Assembly: GCA_937859105.1 (NCBI GenBank)
Contig: CALMAD010000359.1
Coordinates: 1-5,061 of the forward strand
DNA from: an uncultured Propionibacteriaceae bacterium
GTDB taxonomy: Bacteria; Actinomycetota; Actinomycetes; Propionibacteriales; Propionibacteriaceae
Direction of reading: 5' to 3'
DNA length: 5,061 bases
The notes beneath the pieces were generated by a model. It was not told the DNA's origin and did not search any database. It saw nothing but the letters and a program-made list of their open reading frames with translations. Both the position numbers and the translations under genes were made by a program. Positions 1 to 4,844 of this stretch are shown in pieces; position 1 is the stretch's first letter; each line of letters opens with the position of its first letter.

Positions 1-127
1 TACGGCATAGAGAATCACGAGATAGTGAGAAAAGTCCAGAGGGCGCGGCAGGAACCTGCACCTCTTTTCAGGGGACAACCGCGGCGTCCGGTTCGGGGCG
101 TCGCCCGGCGGGGGACGCCCCCGGTTC
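1..127. other. Non-coding 3' flank of purU
   Basis: No convincing gene is visible here. The first 45 bases are clearly less GC-rich than the rest of the window. The plus-strand frames that stay open use codons such as ATA, AGA and AAA, which are rare in the neighbouring genes, so they look non-coding. The stretch contains a short palindrome, GCAGG-AA-CCTGC (48-59), and the GC-rich hairpins listed separately. The AT-richer left end might belong to the promoter of a gene beyond the window, but I cannot identify a clear -35/-10 pair. Confidence 0.5.
109..123 (-). terminator. GC-rich hairpin after the purU stop
   Basis: CGGGGG-acg-CCCCCG forms a 6-bp stem with a 3-base loop, beginning 4 bases after the purU stop codon in the direction of transcription. 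A second small stem (GGGC-gtc-GCCC-type, 96-106) follows at once. There is no U-tract, as is common for actinomycete terminators. The position supports termination of purU, but stem-like sequences arise easily at this GC content, so confidence is moderate. Confidence 0.45.
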
Positions 128-979
128 TCAACGGAAGATGACCGTCCGGCGGTCGTCGAGGAACACGCGGTGCTCGGCGTAGAGACGGACGGCCTCGGTG
201 AGCGTGCGCGACTCGAGCTCCTGACCTTTCGCGACCAGGGCGGGGACGGTGTCGGCGTGGTCGGTGCGGCCGACGTTCTGCTCGATGATGGGGCCCTCGT
301 CGAGGTCCTCGGTGACGAAGTGCGCGGTGGCCCCGATGATCTTGACGCCGCGCGCGTGCGCCTGCCGGTAGGGGTTCGCGCCCTTGAAGCCGGGCAGGAA
401 CGAGTGGTGGATGTTGATCGCGCGCCCCGCGAGCGCCTCGCACAGCCGCGGCGACAGGATCTGCATGTAGCGAGCCAGGACGACGAGCTCGATGTCGTAC
501 TCGGCGACCGTGTCGAGCACCTTCGCCTCGAAGGCGTCCTTGGTCTCGGGCAGCACGACGTGCGACTCGAAGGGGACGCTGTAGAAACTCGCCAGGTCCT
601 CCAGGACGTCGTGGTTCGCCATGATCTTCGCGACCGCGATCGGCAGCAGCCCGGCGCGCTGGCGGTAGAGGAGGTCGTTCAGGCAGTGGCCGGCCTTGCT
701 GGCGAGGATCAGGGTGCGCCGGCGGCGTCCGACGTAGTCGAGGTGCCAGGTCGCGCCCAGGCTGCCCGCGATCGGCGCGACGGCGTTCTCGAAGACCGAG
801 CGGTCGAAGCCGGACTGCACCTGCACGCGCATGAAGAAGCGGCCGGTGTCGGTGGAGCTGAACTGCTGAAGTTCGGTGATGTTCCCCTGGGCGTCGGCGA
901 TGGCGCCCGTGACGCGGTGGACGATGCCGGGCCGGTCGTCGCATTGCAGGTTGAGCACCCAGTGGGATGAGTCGATCAC
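128..979 (-). CDS. purU: Formyltetrahydrofolate deformylase
   Basis: PurU hydrolyses 10-formyl-tetrahydrofolate to formate and tetrahydrofolate in the cytoplasm, which balances one-carbon pools and can supply formate to purine synthesis. The 283-residue length matches the family (about 280). Residues 7-80 form an N-terminal ACT domain (DDRPGIV at 14-20), the usual regulatory part. The family block SKAGHCLNDLLYR is at 94-106. The formyltransferase-fold catalytic domain follows, with INIHHSFLPGFKGANPY at 188-204. The Asn-His-Asp catalytic residues expected from the GART/formyltransferase fold are N189, H191 and D227 (in DEGPII). All are intact. I chose the GTG at 979 because the ACT domain begins a few residues later and a -10-like TACAGT lies 8 bases upstream; no Shine-Dalgarno sequence is visible. 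The reading frame stays open far upstream, but that part is antisense to the ATPase gene. The gene is monocistronic in this window and divergent from the ATPase. Confidence 0.96.
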   Translation of the reverse strand: MIDSSHWVLNLQCDDRPGIVHRVTGAIADAQGNITELQQFSSTDTGRFFMRVQVQSGFDRSVFENAVAPIAGSLGATWHLDYVGRRRRTLILASKAGHCLNDLLYRQRAGLLPIAVAKIMANHDVLEDLASFYSVPFESHVVLPETKDAFEAKVLDTVAEYDIELVVLARYMQILSPRLCEALAGRAINIHHSFLPGFKGANPYRQAHARGVKIIGATAHFVTEDLDEGPIIEQNVGRTDHADTVPALVAKGQELESRTLTEAVRLYAEHRVFLDDRRTVIFR

Positions 980-987
980 GGGGCGCC

Positions 988-993
988 ACTGTA
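988..993 (-). promoter_or_regulatory. Probable purU -10 box, near-leaderless
   Basis: TACAGT on the minus strand, within GCTACAGTGG, lies 8 bases before the purU GTG. This fits the actinomycete TAnnnT -10 pattern with a transcript starting at, or one to two bases before, the start codon. No clear -35 is present; the place where it would fall (about 1011-1016) lies within the G-quadruplex motif. The same ten bases recur upstream of the patatin gene. Confidence 0.6.
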
Positions 994-1002
994 GCGCGGC
1001 GC

Positions 1003-1031
1003 GGGAGGGGCGGGCGTCCGGGGGGTGAGGG
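1003..1031 (+). other. G-quadruplex motif between purU and ATPase promoters
   Basis: Five G-tracts (1003-1005, 1007-1010, 1012-1014, 1020-1025, 1029-1031) are separated by loops of 1, 1, 5 and 3 bases. Any four adjacent tracts satisfy the usual G3+N1-7 rule, and the two single-base loops favour stability. The motif covers the region where the purU -35 would be, so folding could affect purU transcription. That effect is inference; only the sequence pattern is seen. Confidence 0.6.
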
Positions 1032-1043
1032 AGCCCGGAGGGC

Positions 1044-1088
1044 GGTGGCGAAGCGGACCCGGTGGCGAAGGGGACGGTGGCGGCGAAA
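1044..1088 (+). repeat. Short tandem repeat upstream of the ATPase
   Basis: GGTGGCGAAG occurs exactly at 1044-1053 and again at 1061-1070, each followed by a related tail (CGGACCC and GGGAC). A third, degenerate copy with three extra bases (GGTGGC-GGC-GAAA) covers 1076-1088. Spacings are 17 and 15 bases. The third copy falls about where the -35 of the ATPase promoter should be, so these could be protein-binding sites, or simply a decayed minisatellite. Confidence 0.5.
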
Positions 1089-1105
1089 CTGTCAGCCGTC
1101 GCCGC

Positions 1106-1111
1106 TAGCGT
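1106..1111 (+). promoter_or_regulatory. Probable ATPase -10 box, leaderless
   Basis: TAGCGT lies 7 bases before the ATG at 1119, which would make the A of the ATG the transcription start. No Shine-Dalgarno sequence is visible between box and start. The surrounding GCCGCTAGCGTG is nearly identical to GCCGCTAGGGTG upstream of the last gene (4802-4813). Confidence 0.6.
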
Positions 1112-1118
1112 GCCGGCC

Positions 1119-2240
1119 ATGCTGAAGACGCTGGCGGTGCACGGGTACCGGTCTCTGCGCGACGTCGTGCTGCCCCTGGGCGAGCTGACCGTGGTGACGG
1201 GGGCGAACGGGGTGGGCAAGTCGAACCTGTATCGGGCGCTGGCGCTGCTGGGGGAGGCTGCGTCGGGACGGCTCATCGGGGCGCTGGCGAGGGCGGGTGG
1301 GCTCGCGTCGGTGTTGTGGGCGGGGCCCGAGACGATCAGCGGCGCGATGAAGCGCGGCGAGGTGCCGGTGGAGGGCACGGCGGGGCGGCGGCGTCCGGTG
1401 AGCCTGATGCTGGGGTTCGCGTCCGAGGGGTTCTCGTACCTGATCGACGTCGGGTTGCCCCCGCCGTCGCAGTCGCTGTTCGTCCACGACGCGCAGATCA
1501 AGCGCGAGGCGATCTGGGCGGGGCCGGTGCTGCGGCCGGCGGCCGTGCTCGCGTCGCGCGTGGGGGCCGGGCTGCCCGGGCACCTCAGCTTGCTGGCCGA
1601 GCTCGCCGACCCGCGGGGCAACCCCGAGGTGTCGGCCGTCCGGAGGGAGGTGATGGGGTGGCGGCTCTACGACGGGTTCCGCACGGACGCGGGCGCGCCG
1701 GCGCGGCGTCCGTGCCCGGGCACGAGAACGGACGCCCTCGCCGCCGACGGCGGCGACCTGGCGCCCGCGGTGCAGACGATCCTGGAGTCCGCGTGGGCCC
1801 GTCCGCTGGCGGACGCCGTGGCGGCGGCGTTCGACGGCGCGCGGCTCGAGGTGTCGGAGTCGCTCGGGCTGTTCGCCGTCTCGCTCCGGCAACGGGGGAT
1901 GCTGCGTCCGCTGGAGGCGTCCGAGTGGTCGGACGGCACGCTCCGGTTCGTGTGCGTGGCGACCGCGCTGCTCTCCCCGGCGCCGCCGCCGCTGCTCGTG
2001 CTGAACGAGCCGGAGGCGTCCCTGCACCCGTCGCTGCTGGGGCCGTTGGCGGAGTTGGTGCGGCAGGCGTCCGGGCGGGGCCAGGTGCTCGTGGTGACGC
2101 ACCACGAGGGGCTCGCGGAGGCGCTGGGGGGCGGCGGGGCCGTGTGCCACGAGCTGGTGAAGCCGCACGGGGAGACCGAGGTGGCCGGGCAGGGGCTGTT
2201 GACCCGGCCCACCTGGGAGTGGGGCTCGCGGCGGCGCTGA
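1119..2240 (+). CDS. COG4637-type AAA/ABC-like ATPase
   Basis: This 373-residue cytoplasmic protein has an ABC/SMC-like ATPase head and no membrane segment. It opens with the RecF/SMC-like start LKTLAVHGYRSLRDVVL. Walker A is GANGVGKSN (28-36). The middle block (about 181-222) with FRTD, GTRT and DGGDLA resembles, from memory, the COG4637 'predicted ATPase' family. The signature motif is SDGT (271-274), Walker B with D-loop is LLVLNEPEASLHP (292-304), and the switch histidine is in VVTHH (325-329). The usual Walker B Asp is Asn296, with Glu297 as likely catalytic base; I recall NEPE as common in this family. The function is unknown, and no nuclease partner (such as an OLD/TOPRIM protein) lies beside it, so I assign no defence role. 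ATG 1119 is preferred over the GTGs at 1062 and 1110 because the homologous region starts there and the -10 box is 7 bases upstream. Codons are more G-ending than in the neighbouring genes. Confidence 0.9.
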   Translation: MLKTLAVHGYRSLRDVVLPLGELTVVTGANGVGKSNLYRALALLGEAASGRLIGALARAGGLASVLWAGPETISGAMKRGEVPVEGTAGRRRPVSLMLGFASEGFSYLIDVGLPPPSQSLFVHDAQIKREAIWAGPVLRPAAVLASRVGAGLPGHLSLLAELADPRGNPEVSAVRREVMGWRLYDGFRTDAGAPARRPCPGTRTDALAADGGDLAPAVQTILESAWARPLADAVAAAFDGARLEVSESLGLFAVSLRQRGMLRPLEASEWSDGTLRFVCVATALLSPAPPPLLVLNEPEASLHPSLLGPLAELVRQASGRGQVLVVTHHEGLAEALGGGGAVCHELVKPHGETEVAGQGLLTRPTWEWGSRRR

Positions 2241-2246
2241 ACCGTG

Positions 2247-2280
2247 TGACGTTCTCCACACCAGAGTGTGGAGAACGTCA
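2247..2280. terminator. Bidirectional terminator hairpin, perfect 15-bp stem
   Basis: TGACGTTCTCCACAC (2247-2261) and its exact complement (2266-2280) flank a 4-base loop, CAGA. It sits in the 58 bases between two convergent stop codons, so it probably ends both the ATPase and the patatin transcripts. There is no U-tract on either strand. An outer 7-bp pair, CCGTGTG (2242-2248) with CACACGG (2291-2297), partly overlaps the inner arm and could form an alternative stem. The arms are less GC-rich than their surroundings, so chance pairing is unlikely. Confidence 0.85.
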
Positions 2281-2298
2281 GGTAGAAACGCACACGGG

Positions 2299-3297
2299 TT
2301 AGAGGCCTGCGGCGTCCAAGGCGTCGACGGCGGTGCTGCGTCCGAGGTCGATGAGTTCGGTCGCGCGGTGGAAGTCGAACACCCCGGCGGCCTCGATCGG
2401 GACGGTGAGCAGCACGTCGGGCGGGTTCGCCGCGATCCGGAACCGCCCGAGCATCGCCGCCGACACCCCGTACGACAGCGACAGCACGTCGGTCAGGCGC
2501 AGATCACGGGGGAGCTCCTGCAGCGTGAGATCGTCCACCGGCCCGCCGGACGCCTGCGCCGGCTGCGCCTCGCCCTCCTCGCGGCCACTCTCACCGTCGC
2601 CGTCCGCGCCCCGGTGTCGCCCGACCAGCGCCAGCAGCGACCGCACCGCCTCGCTGTCGAGCAGCCCGGCGGTGTTCCGCCGGAAGCGTTCGCGCCAGTC
2701 GGTGTCCTCTTCGTCGGACGACTCGCTCACCGGCTGATGCGTGCCCCCGTGACGCCCGCGCGCGGAGACGTCGACGGCGATCGTCAGGTCGGCGGGCGTC
2801 CCGAGCAGCGGCTCCATCGGCACCGGGTTGACGAGCCCGCCGTCGGCGAGGAGGCGTCCGTTGATCATCACCGGCGTGAACGCGGACGGAATCGCGATCG
2901 ACGCCCGGATCGCCGTCGCCATCGGGCCGTGCTGGAACCACACCTCACGCTGGGTCGTCAGATCCGTTGCCACGGCGGTGAACGGGACGCGGCACTGCTC
3001 GATGCGCGCCCCCTCGAGGATGTCCGCGACCCGGTCGATGACCCGCTGCCCCCGGATGATGCCCGGCGCGTTGAACGCCGGGTCGAGCAGCCGCAGCACG
3101 TCGCGCTGGCTCATGCCGGTGACCCACTCGGCGTACTCCTCCAGGCGTCCGGCCGCCGCCAGCCCACCGACCAGCGCGCCCATCGACGTGCCGGCGATCG
3201 CGACGACCGTGTGTCCGCGCGCCTTCAACTCGTCGATGATGCCGATGTGGGCGTACCCGCGCGCCCCTCCGGAGCCCAGTGACAGCGCGATCCGCAT
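2299..3297 (-). CDS. Patatin-like phospholipase, RssA/NTE-type
   Basis: This 332-residue protein is a predicted serine acyl hydrolase acting on lipid esters; the true substrate cannot be read from sequence. The patatin core covers about residues 2-178. It has an oxyanion-hole loop GSGGARG (8-14), nucleophile elbow GTSMG with Ser38 (36-40), and the DGG motif with Asp152 (152-154), so the Ser-Asp dyad is complete. The block ATAIRASIAIPSAFTPV (127-143) is also typical. After the core, about 180-256 is charged and low in complexity (SESSDEEDTD near 191-200 and an E/G/Q-rich stretch near 230-250). A family-like helical tail follows, with PPDVLLTVPIEA near 292-303. There is no signal peptide or membrane helix, so it is probably cytosolic or peripheral. 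The ATG at 3297 has a GGAGG sequence 9 bases upstream. The frame stays open to 4074, but that part is antisense to the CNNM gene. The gene is divergent from the CNNM gene and may share regulation with it. Confidence 0.93.
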   Translation of the reverse strand: MRIALSLGSGGARGYAHIGIIDELKARGHTVVAIAGTSMGALVGGLAAAGRLEEYAEWVTGMSQRDVLRLLDPAFNAPGIIRGQRVIDRVADILEGARIEQCRVPFTAVATDLTTQREVWFQHGPMATAIRASIAIPSAFTPVMINGRLLADGGLVNPVPMEPLLGTPADLTIAVDVSARGRHGGTHQPVSESSDEEDTDWRERFRRNTAGLLDSEAVRSLLALVGRHRGADGDGESGREEGEAQPAQASGGPVDDLTLQELPRDLRLTDVLSLSYGVSAAMLGRFRIAANPPDVLLTVPIEAAGVFDFHRATELIDLGRSTAVDALDAAGL

Positions 3298-3306
3298 GGT
3301 TCGAAG

Positions 3307-3311
3307 CCTCC
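3307..3311 (-). promoter_or_regulatory. Shine-Dalgarno site of the patatin gene
   Basis: GGAGG on the minus strand lies 9 bases before the ATG at 3297 and fixes that start. It is the only strong ribosome-binding site in the window; three of the other four genes look leaderless or nearly so. Confidence 0.8.
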
Positions 3312-3321
3312 GATTCCCCTC

Positions 3322-3344
3322 GGTCGCAGCGGACGCCTGCGACC
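3322..3344. repeat. Inverted repeat in the patatin leader
   Basis: GGTCGCAG (3322-3329) pairs exactly with CTGCGACC (3337-3344) around a 7-base loop. If patatin transcription starts near 3371, the RNA would fold here, 10 bases upstream of the Shine-Dalgarno site. GGTCGC appears again at 3370-3375, also within a small GCGAC/GTCGC repeat (3361-3375), so these could equally be operator half-sites between the divergent promoters. CGGACGCCTG is directly repeated at 3330-3339 and 3347-3356. Confidence 0.45.
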
Positions 3345-3377
3345 CCCGGACGCCTGTTTCGCGACGCCGGGTCGCCC

Positions 3378-3383
3378 ACTGTA
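3378..3383 (-). promoter_or_regulatory. Probable patatin -10 box
   Basis: TACAGT on the minus strand lies within GCTACAGTGG, the same ten bases as in the purU promoter. It predicts a transcript starting near 3371 with a leader of about 74 bases, which fits a gene that has a Shine-Dalgarno site. Its -35 position (17-base spacer) falls exactly on the CNNM -10 box at 3401-3406. Confidence 0.5.
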
Positions 3384-3400
3384 GCCGCGGAGCGAGGCGG

Positions 3401-3406
3401 TACATT
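3401..3406 (+). promoter_or_regulatory. Probable CNNM -10 box, leaderless
   Basis: TACATT followed by GGCGCC and then the GTG start at 3413 gives a 6-base gap, the classic leaderless layout. No Shine-Dalgarno sequence lies at a usable distance. With a 17-base spacer its -35 position is 3378-3383, which is the patatin -10 box read from the other strand. Confidence 0.6.
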
Positions 3407-3412
3407 GGCGCC

Positions 3413-4744
3413 GTGTCCGACACGATCACGAACATCCTCCTCATCGCCTTGTTCATCGTCATCGGGGGCGTGTTCGCGGCCGCGGAGATGGCTCTCGTCT
3501 CGCTGCGCGACTCGCAGGTGAAGCAACTGGCCACGCGGGGCACGCGCGGGCAGGCCGTCGCGTCGCTCGCGGGCGACCCAAACCTCTTCCTCAGCGCCGT
3601 CCAGATCGGCGTGACGCTCTCGGGCTTCCTGTCGGCCGCGTTCGGCGGCGCGACGCTGTCCGACGAGCTCGCCCCCGTCCTCGTCTCGTGGGGCCTGCCC
3701 GAGCCGGCCGCGCGACCCATCGCGCTGGTGCTGGTCACCATCGTCATCTCGTACTTCTCGATCGTGCTGGGCGAGCTGACGGCCAAGCGCCTCGCGATGC
3801 AGAGTTCCGAGTCGTTCTCGCTCGCACTGGCCCCGATGGTGCGCGTGATCGCGACCCTCGCCCGGCCGGTCATCTGGTTTCTCGGCGTCTCCACGAACGT
3901 GGCCGTGCGCGTTCTCGGCGGCGACCCGCGCGCGTCGCGCGAGGAGGTCACCGACGAAGAGCTCCGCGCCATGGTGAACAGCTCGGCCACGCTCGGCGAG
4001 CGCGAGCGGCAGATCGTGGACGAGGTGTTCGCGGCCGGCCAGGTGAGCCTGCGCGAGGCGATGATCCCGCGCACGGAGGTGGACTTCCTCGACGGCGACC
4101 TGCCCGCCTACCGCGCGCTCGGCGAGGTGGGGGAGGGCGCGCACTCGCGCTACCCGGTGGTGGGGCGTGACGTCGACGACGTGCTCGGGTTCCTGCACAT
4201 CCGCGACCTCTTCGACCTCGATCCCAGCGAGCGCCAGACGCCGATCAGCCAGCTCGTCCGCCCGATCGACGCCCTGCCCGGCACGGTGAAGATCCTGCGG
4301 GCCCTGTCGTACATGCAGGCGAACAACCTGCACCTCATCATCGTCCGCGACGAGTACGGGGGCACCGCCGGCATCGTCACGATCGAGGACCTCGTCGAGG
4401 AGCTCATCGGCGACATCACCGACGAGTTCGACGAGCCCCTCGAGCCCGAGGCGACCACGTCCCCCGGCGAACTCGACGGGCTCACCACCCTGGAGGAGTT
4501 CGGCGAGCAGACCGGCTTCGCCATCCCCGAGGGCCCCTATGACACGGTCGCCGGGTTCGTCATGGCCCAGCTCGGACGCCTCCCCGCGGTCGGCGACGAG
4601 GTGGCGGCGGTGCTCAGCCCGGCCGAGATCGAGGGCGGGACGCCGGAGACCTTCGTTCTCCGGGTCACCGAGGTCGACGGACGCCGCGCCGCGCGCATCG
4701 CCGTCGAGAGACGCGGCCCGCTGCCCGAGGCGTCCGCCGAGTGA
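3413..4744 (+). CDS. CNNM / CBS-pair / CorC_HlyC membrane protein
   Basis: This 443-residue integral membrane protein belongs to the CNNM/CorC 'hemolysin family'. Characterised members export Mg2+ or support Mg2+ and other divalent-ion homeostasis, while true haemolysin activity is mostly a historical label. The CNNM domain covers about 1-195, with hydrophobic segments near 7-29, 57-80, 99-121 and 137-158. QIGVTLSGFLSAAFGG (64-79) and GELTAKRLA (120-128) are recognisable family blocks. A pair of CBS domains follows, about 212-335 (IPRTEV, HSRYPVVG, then RDEYGGTAGIVTIEDLVEELIGDI), where family members bind ATP. A C-terminal CorC_HlyC domain covers about 355-435. All domains are complete. Position 124 is Ala where I would expect Pro in the usual GELxPK block. 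GTG 3413 was chosen because the first membrane helix starts right after it and TACATT lies 6 bases upstream; the longer open frame is antisense to the patatin gene. Codons are mainly C-ending. It is divergent from the patatin gene. Confidence 0.95.
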   Translation: MSDTITNILLIALFIVIGGVFAAAEMALVSLRDSQVKQLATRGTRGQAVASLAGDPNLFLSAVQIGVTLSGFLSAAFGGATLSDELAPVLVSWGLPEPAARPIALVLVTIVISYFSIVLGELTAKRLAMQSSESFSLALAPMVRVIATLARPVIWFLGVSTNVAVRVLGGDPRASREEVTDEELRAMVNSSATLGERERQIVDEVFAAGQVSLREAMIPRTEVDFLDGDLPAYRALGEVGEGAHSRYPVVGRDVDDVLGFLHIRDLFDLDPSERQTPISQLVRPIDALPGTVKILRALSYMQANNLHLIIVRDEYGGTAGIVTIEDLVEELIGDITDEFDEPLEPEATTSPGELDGLTTLEEFGEQTGFAIPEGPYDTVAGFVMAQLGRLPAVGDEVAAVLSPAEIEGGTPETFVLRVTEVDGRRAARIAVERRGPLPEASAE

Positions 4745-4784
4745 GGGGTGCGGGCCGGTGTGCGAGGGTCTCCGGACGCCGCTC

Positions 4785-4804
4785 GGCGCGCGGTCCGCGC
4801 TGCC
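4785..4804. repeat. GC-rich palindrome after the CNNM gene
   Basis: GGC-GCGCGG-T-CCGCGC-T-GCC folds into a stem of about 8-9 bp with one bulged T. It starts 41 bases after the CNNM stop and overlaps the -35/spacer region of the promoter-like box for the next gene. It may terminate CNNM transcription or be an operator. At this GC content a chance palindrome cannot be excluded. Confidence 0.4.
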
Positions 4805-4806
4805 GC

Positions 4807-4812
4807 TAGGGT
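4807..4812 (+). promoter_or_regulatory. Probable -10 box of the last gene
   Basis: TAGGGT within GCCGCTAGGGTG differs by one base from the 12-base context of the ATPase -10 box. A start near 4819 would give a leader of about 30 bases. No -35 is evident. Confidence 0.5.
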
Positions 4813-4814
4813 GT

Positions 4815-4844
4815 CCCCCGGACCGTAGTGAGCAAGGCTGGGGG
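4815..4844 (+). repeat. Hairpin repeat just before the last gene
   Basis: CCCCCGG-a-CC (4815-4824) pairs with GGCTGGGGG (4836-4844): nine pairs including one G-U, one bulged A, and an 11-base loop (4825-4835). The 3' arm ends 4 bases before the ATG and contains the last purine run before it. The layout resembles palindromic repeats that I recall as scattered through actinomycete genomes, but I cannot confirm that from one copy. Confidence 0.5.

Noticed and set aside
1..141. Plus-strand frame open from the left edge
   Set aside because: It uses rare codons (ATA, AGA, AAA) unlike the real genes and ends inside the purU coding region, so it does not look coding.
170..970. Plus-strand open frame of 266 codons opposite purU
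   Set aside because: It has no recognisable domain and is rich in Arg, Gly, Val and Asp; it is a shadow of purU.
980..1621. Open minus-strand frame extending purU to 497 codons
   Set aside because: The extra part is antisense to the ATPase gene, has no PurU homology and would make purU far longer than its family. The ACT domain and the -10 box fix the start at 979.
1119..2240. ATPase as part of an anti-phage system (OLD/Gabija/retron-like)
   Set aside because: No nuclease, reverse transcriptase or other effector lies next to it. Its neighbours are housekeeping-type genes, and the family resemblance is to COG4637, not to a known defence ATPase.
1092..2261. Full-length minus-strand open frame (389 codons) opposite the ATPase
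   Set aside because: Its translation is almost only Arg, Pro, His, Gln and Gly, typical of an antisense shadow in GC-rich DNA. The plus-strand protein has all ATPase motifs.
2247..2280. The 15-bp palindrome as an attachment site or transposon end
   Set aside because: There is no transposase, integrase or target duplication nearby, and its place between convergent stop codons is explained by termination.
2828..3412. Upstream plus-strand extension of the CNNM gene
   Set aside because: It is antisense to the patatin gene and adds no family-like sequence; the first membrane helix follows the GTG at 3413.
3298..4074. Upstream minus-strand extension of the patatin gene to 591 codons
   Set aside because: It is antisense to the CNNM gene, and a good Shine-Dalgarno site plus the family N-terminus mark the ATG at 3297.
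3413..4744. CNNM gene as a true haemolysin toxin
   Set aside because: The name is historical; the domain set (CNNM, CBS pair, CorC_HlyC) indicates a divalent-ion transporter or homeostasis protein.
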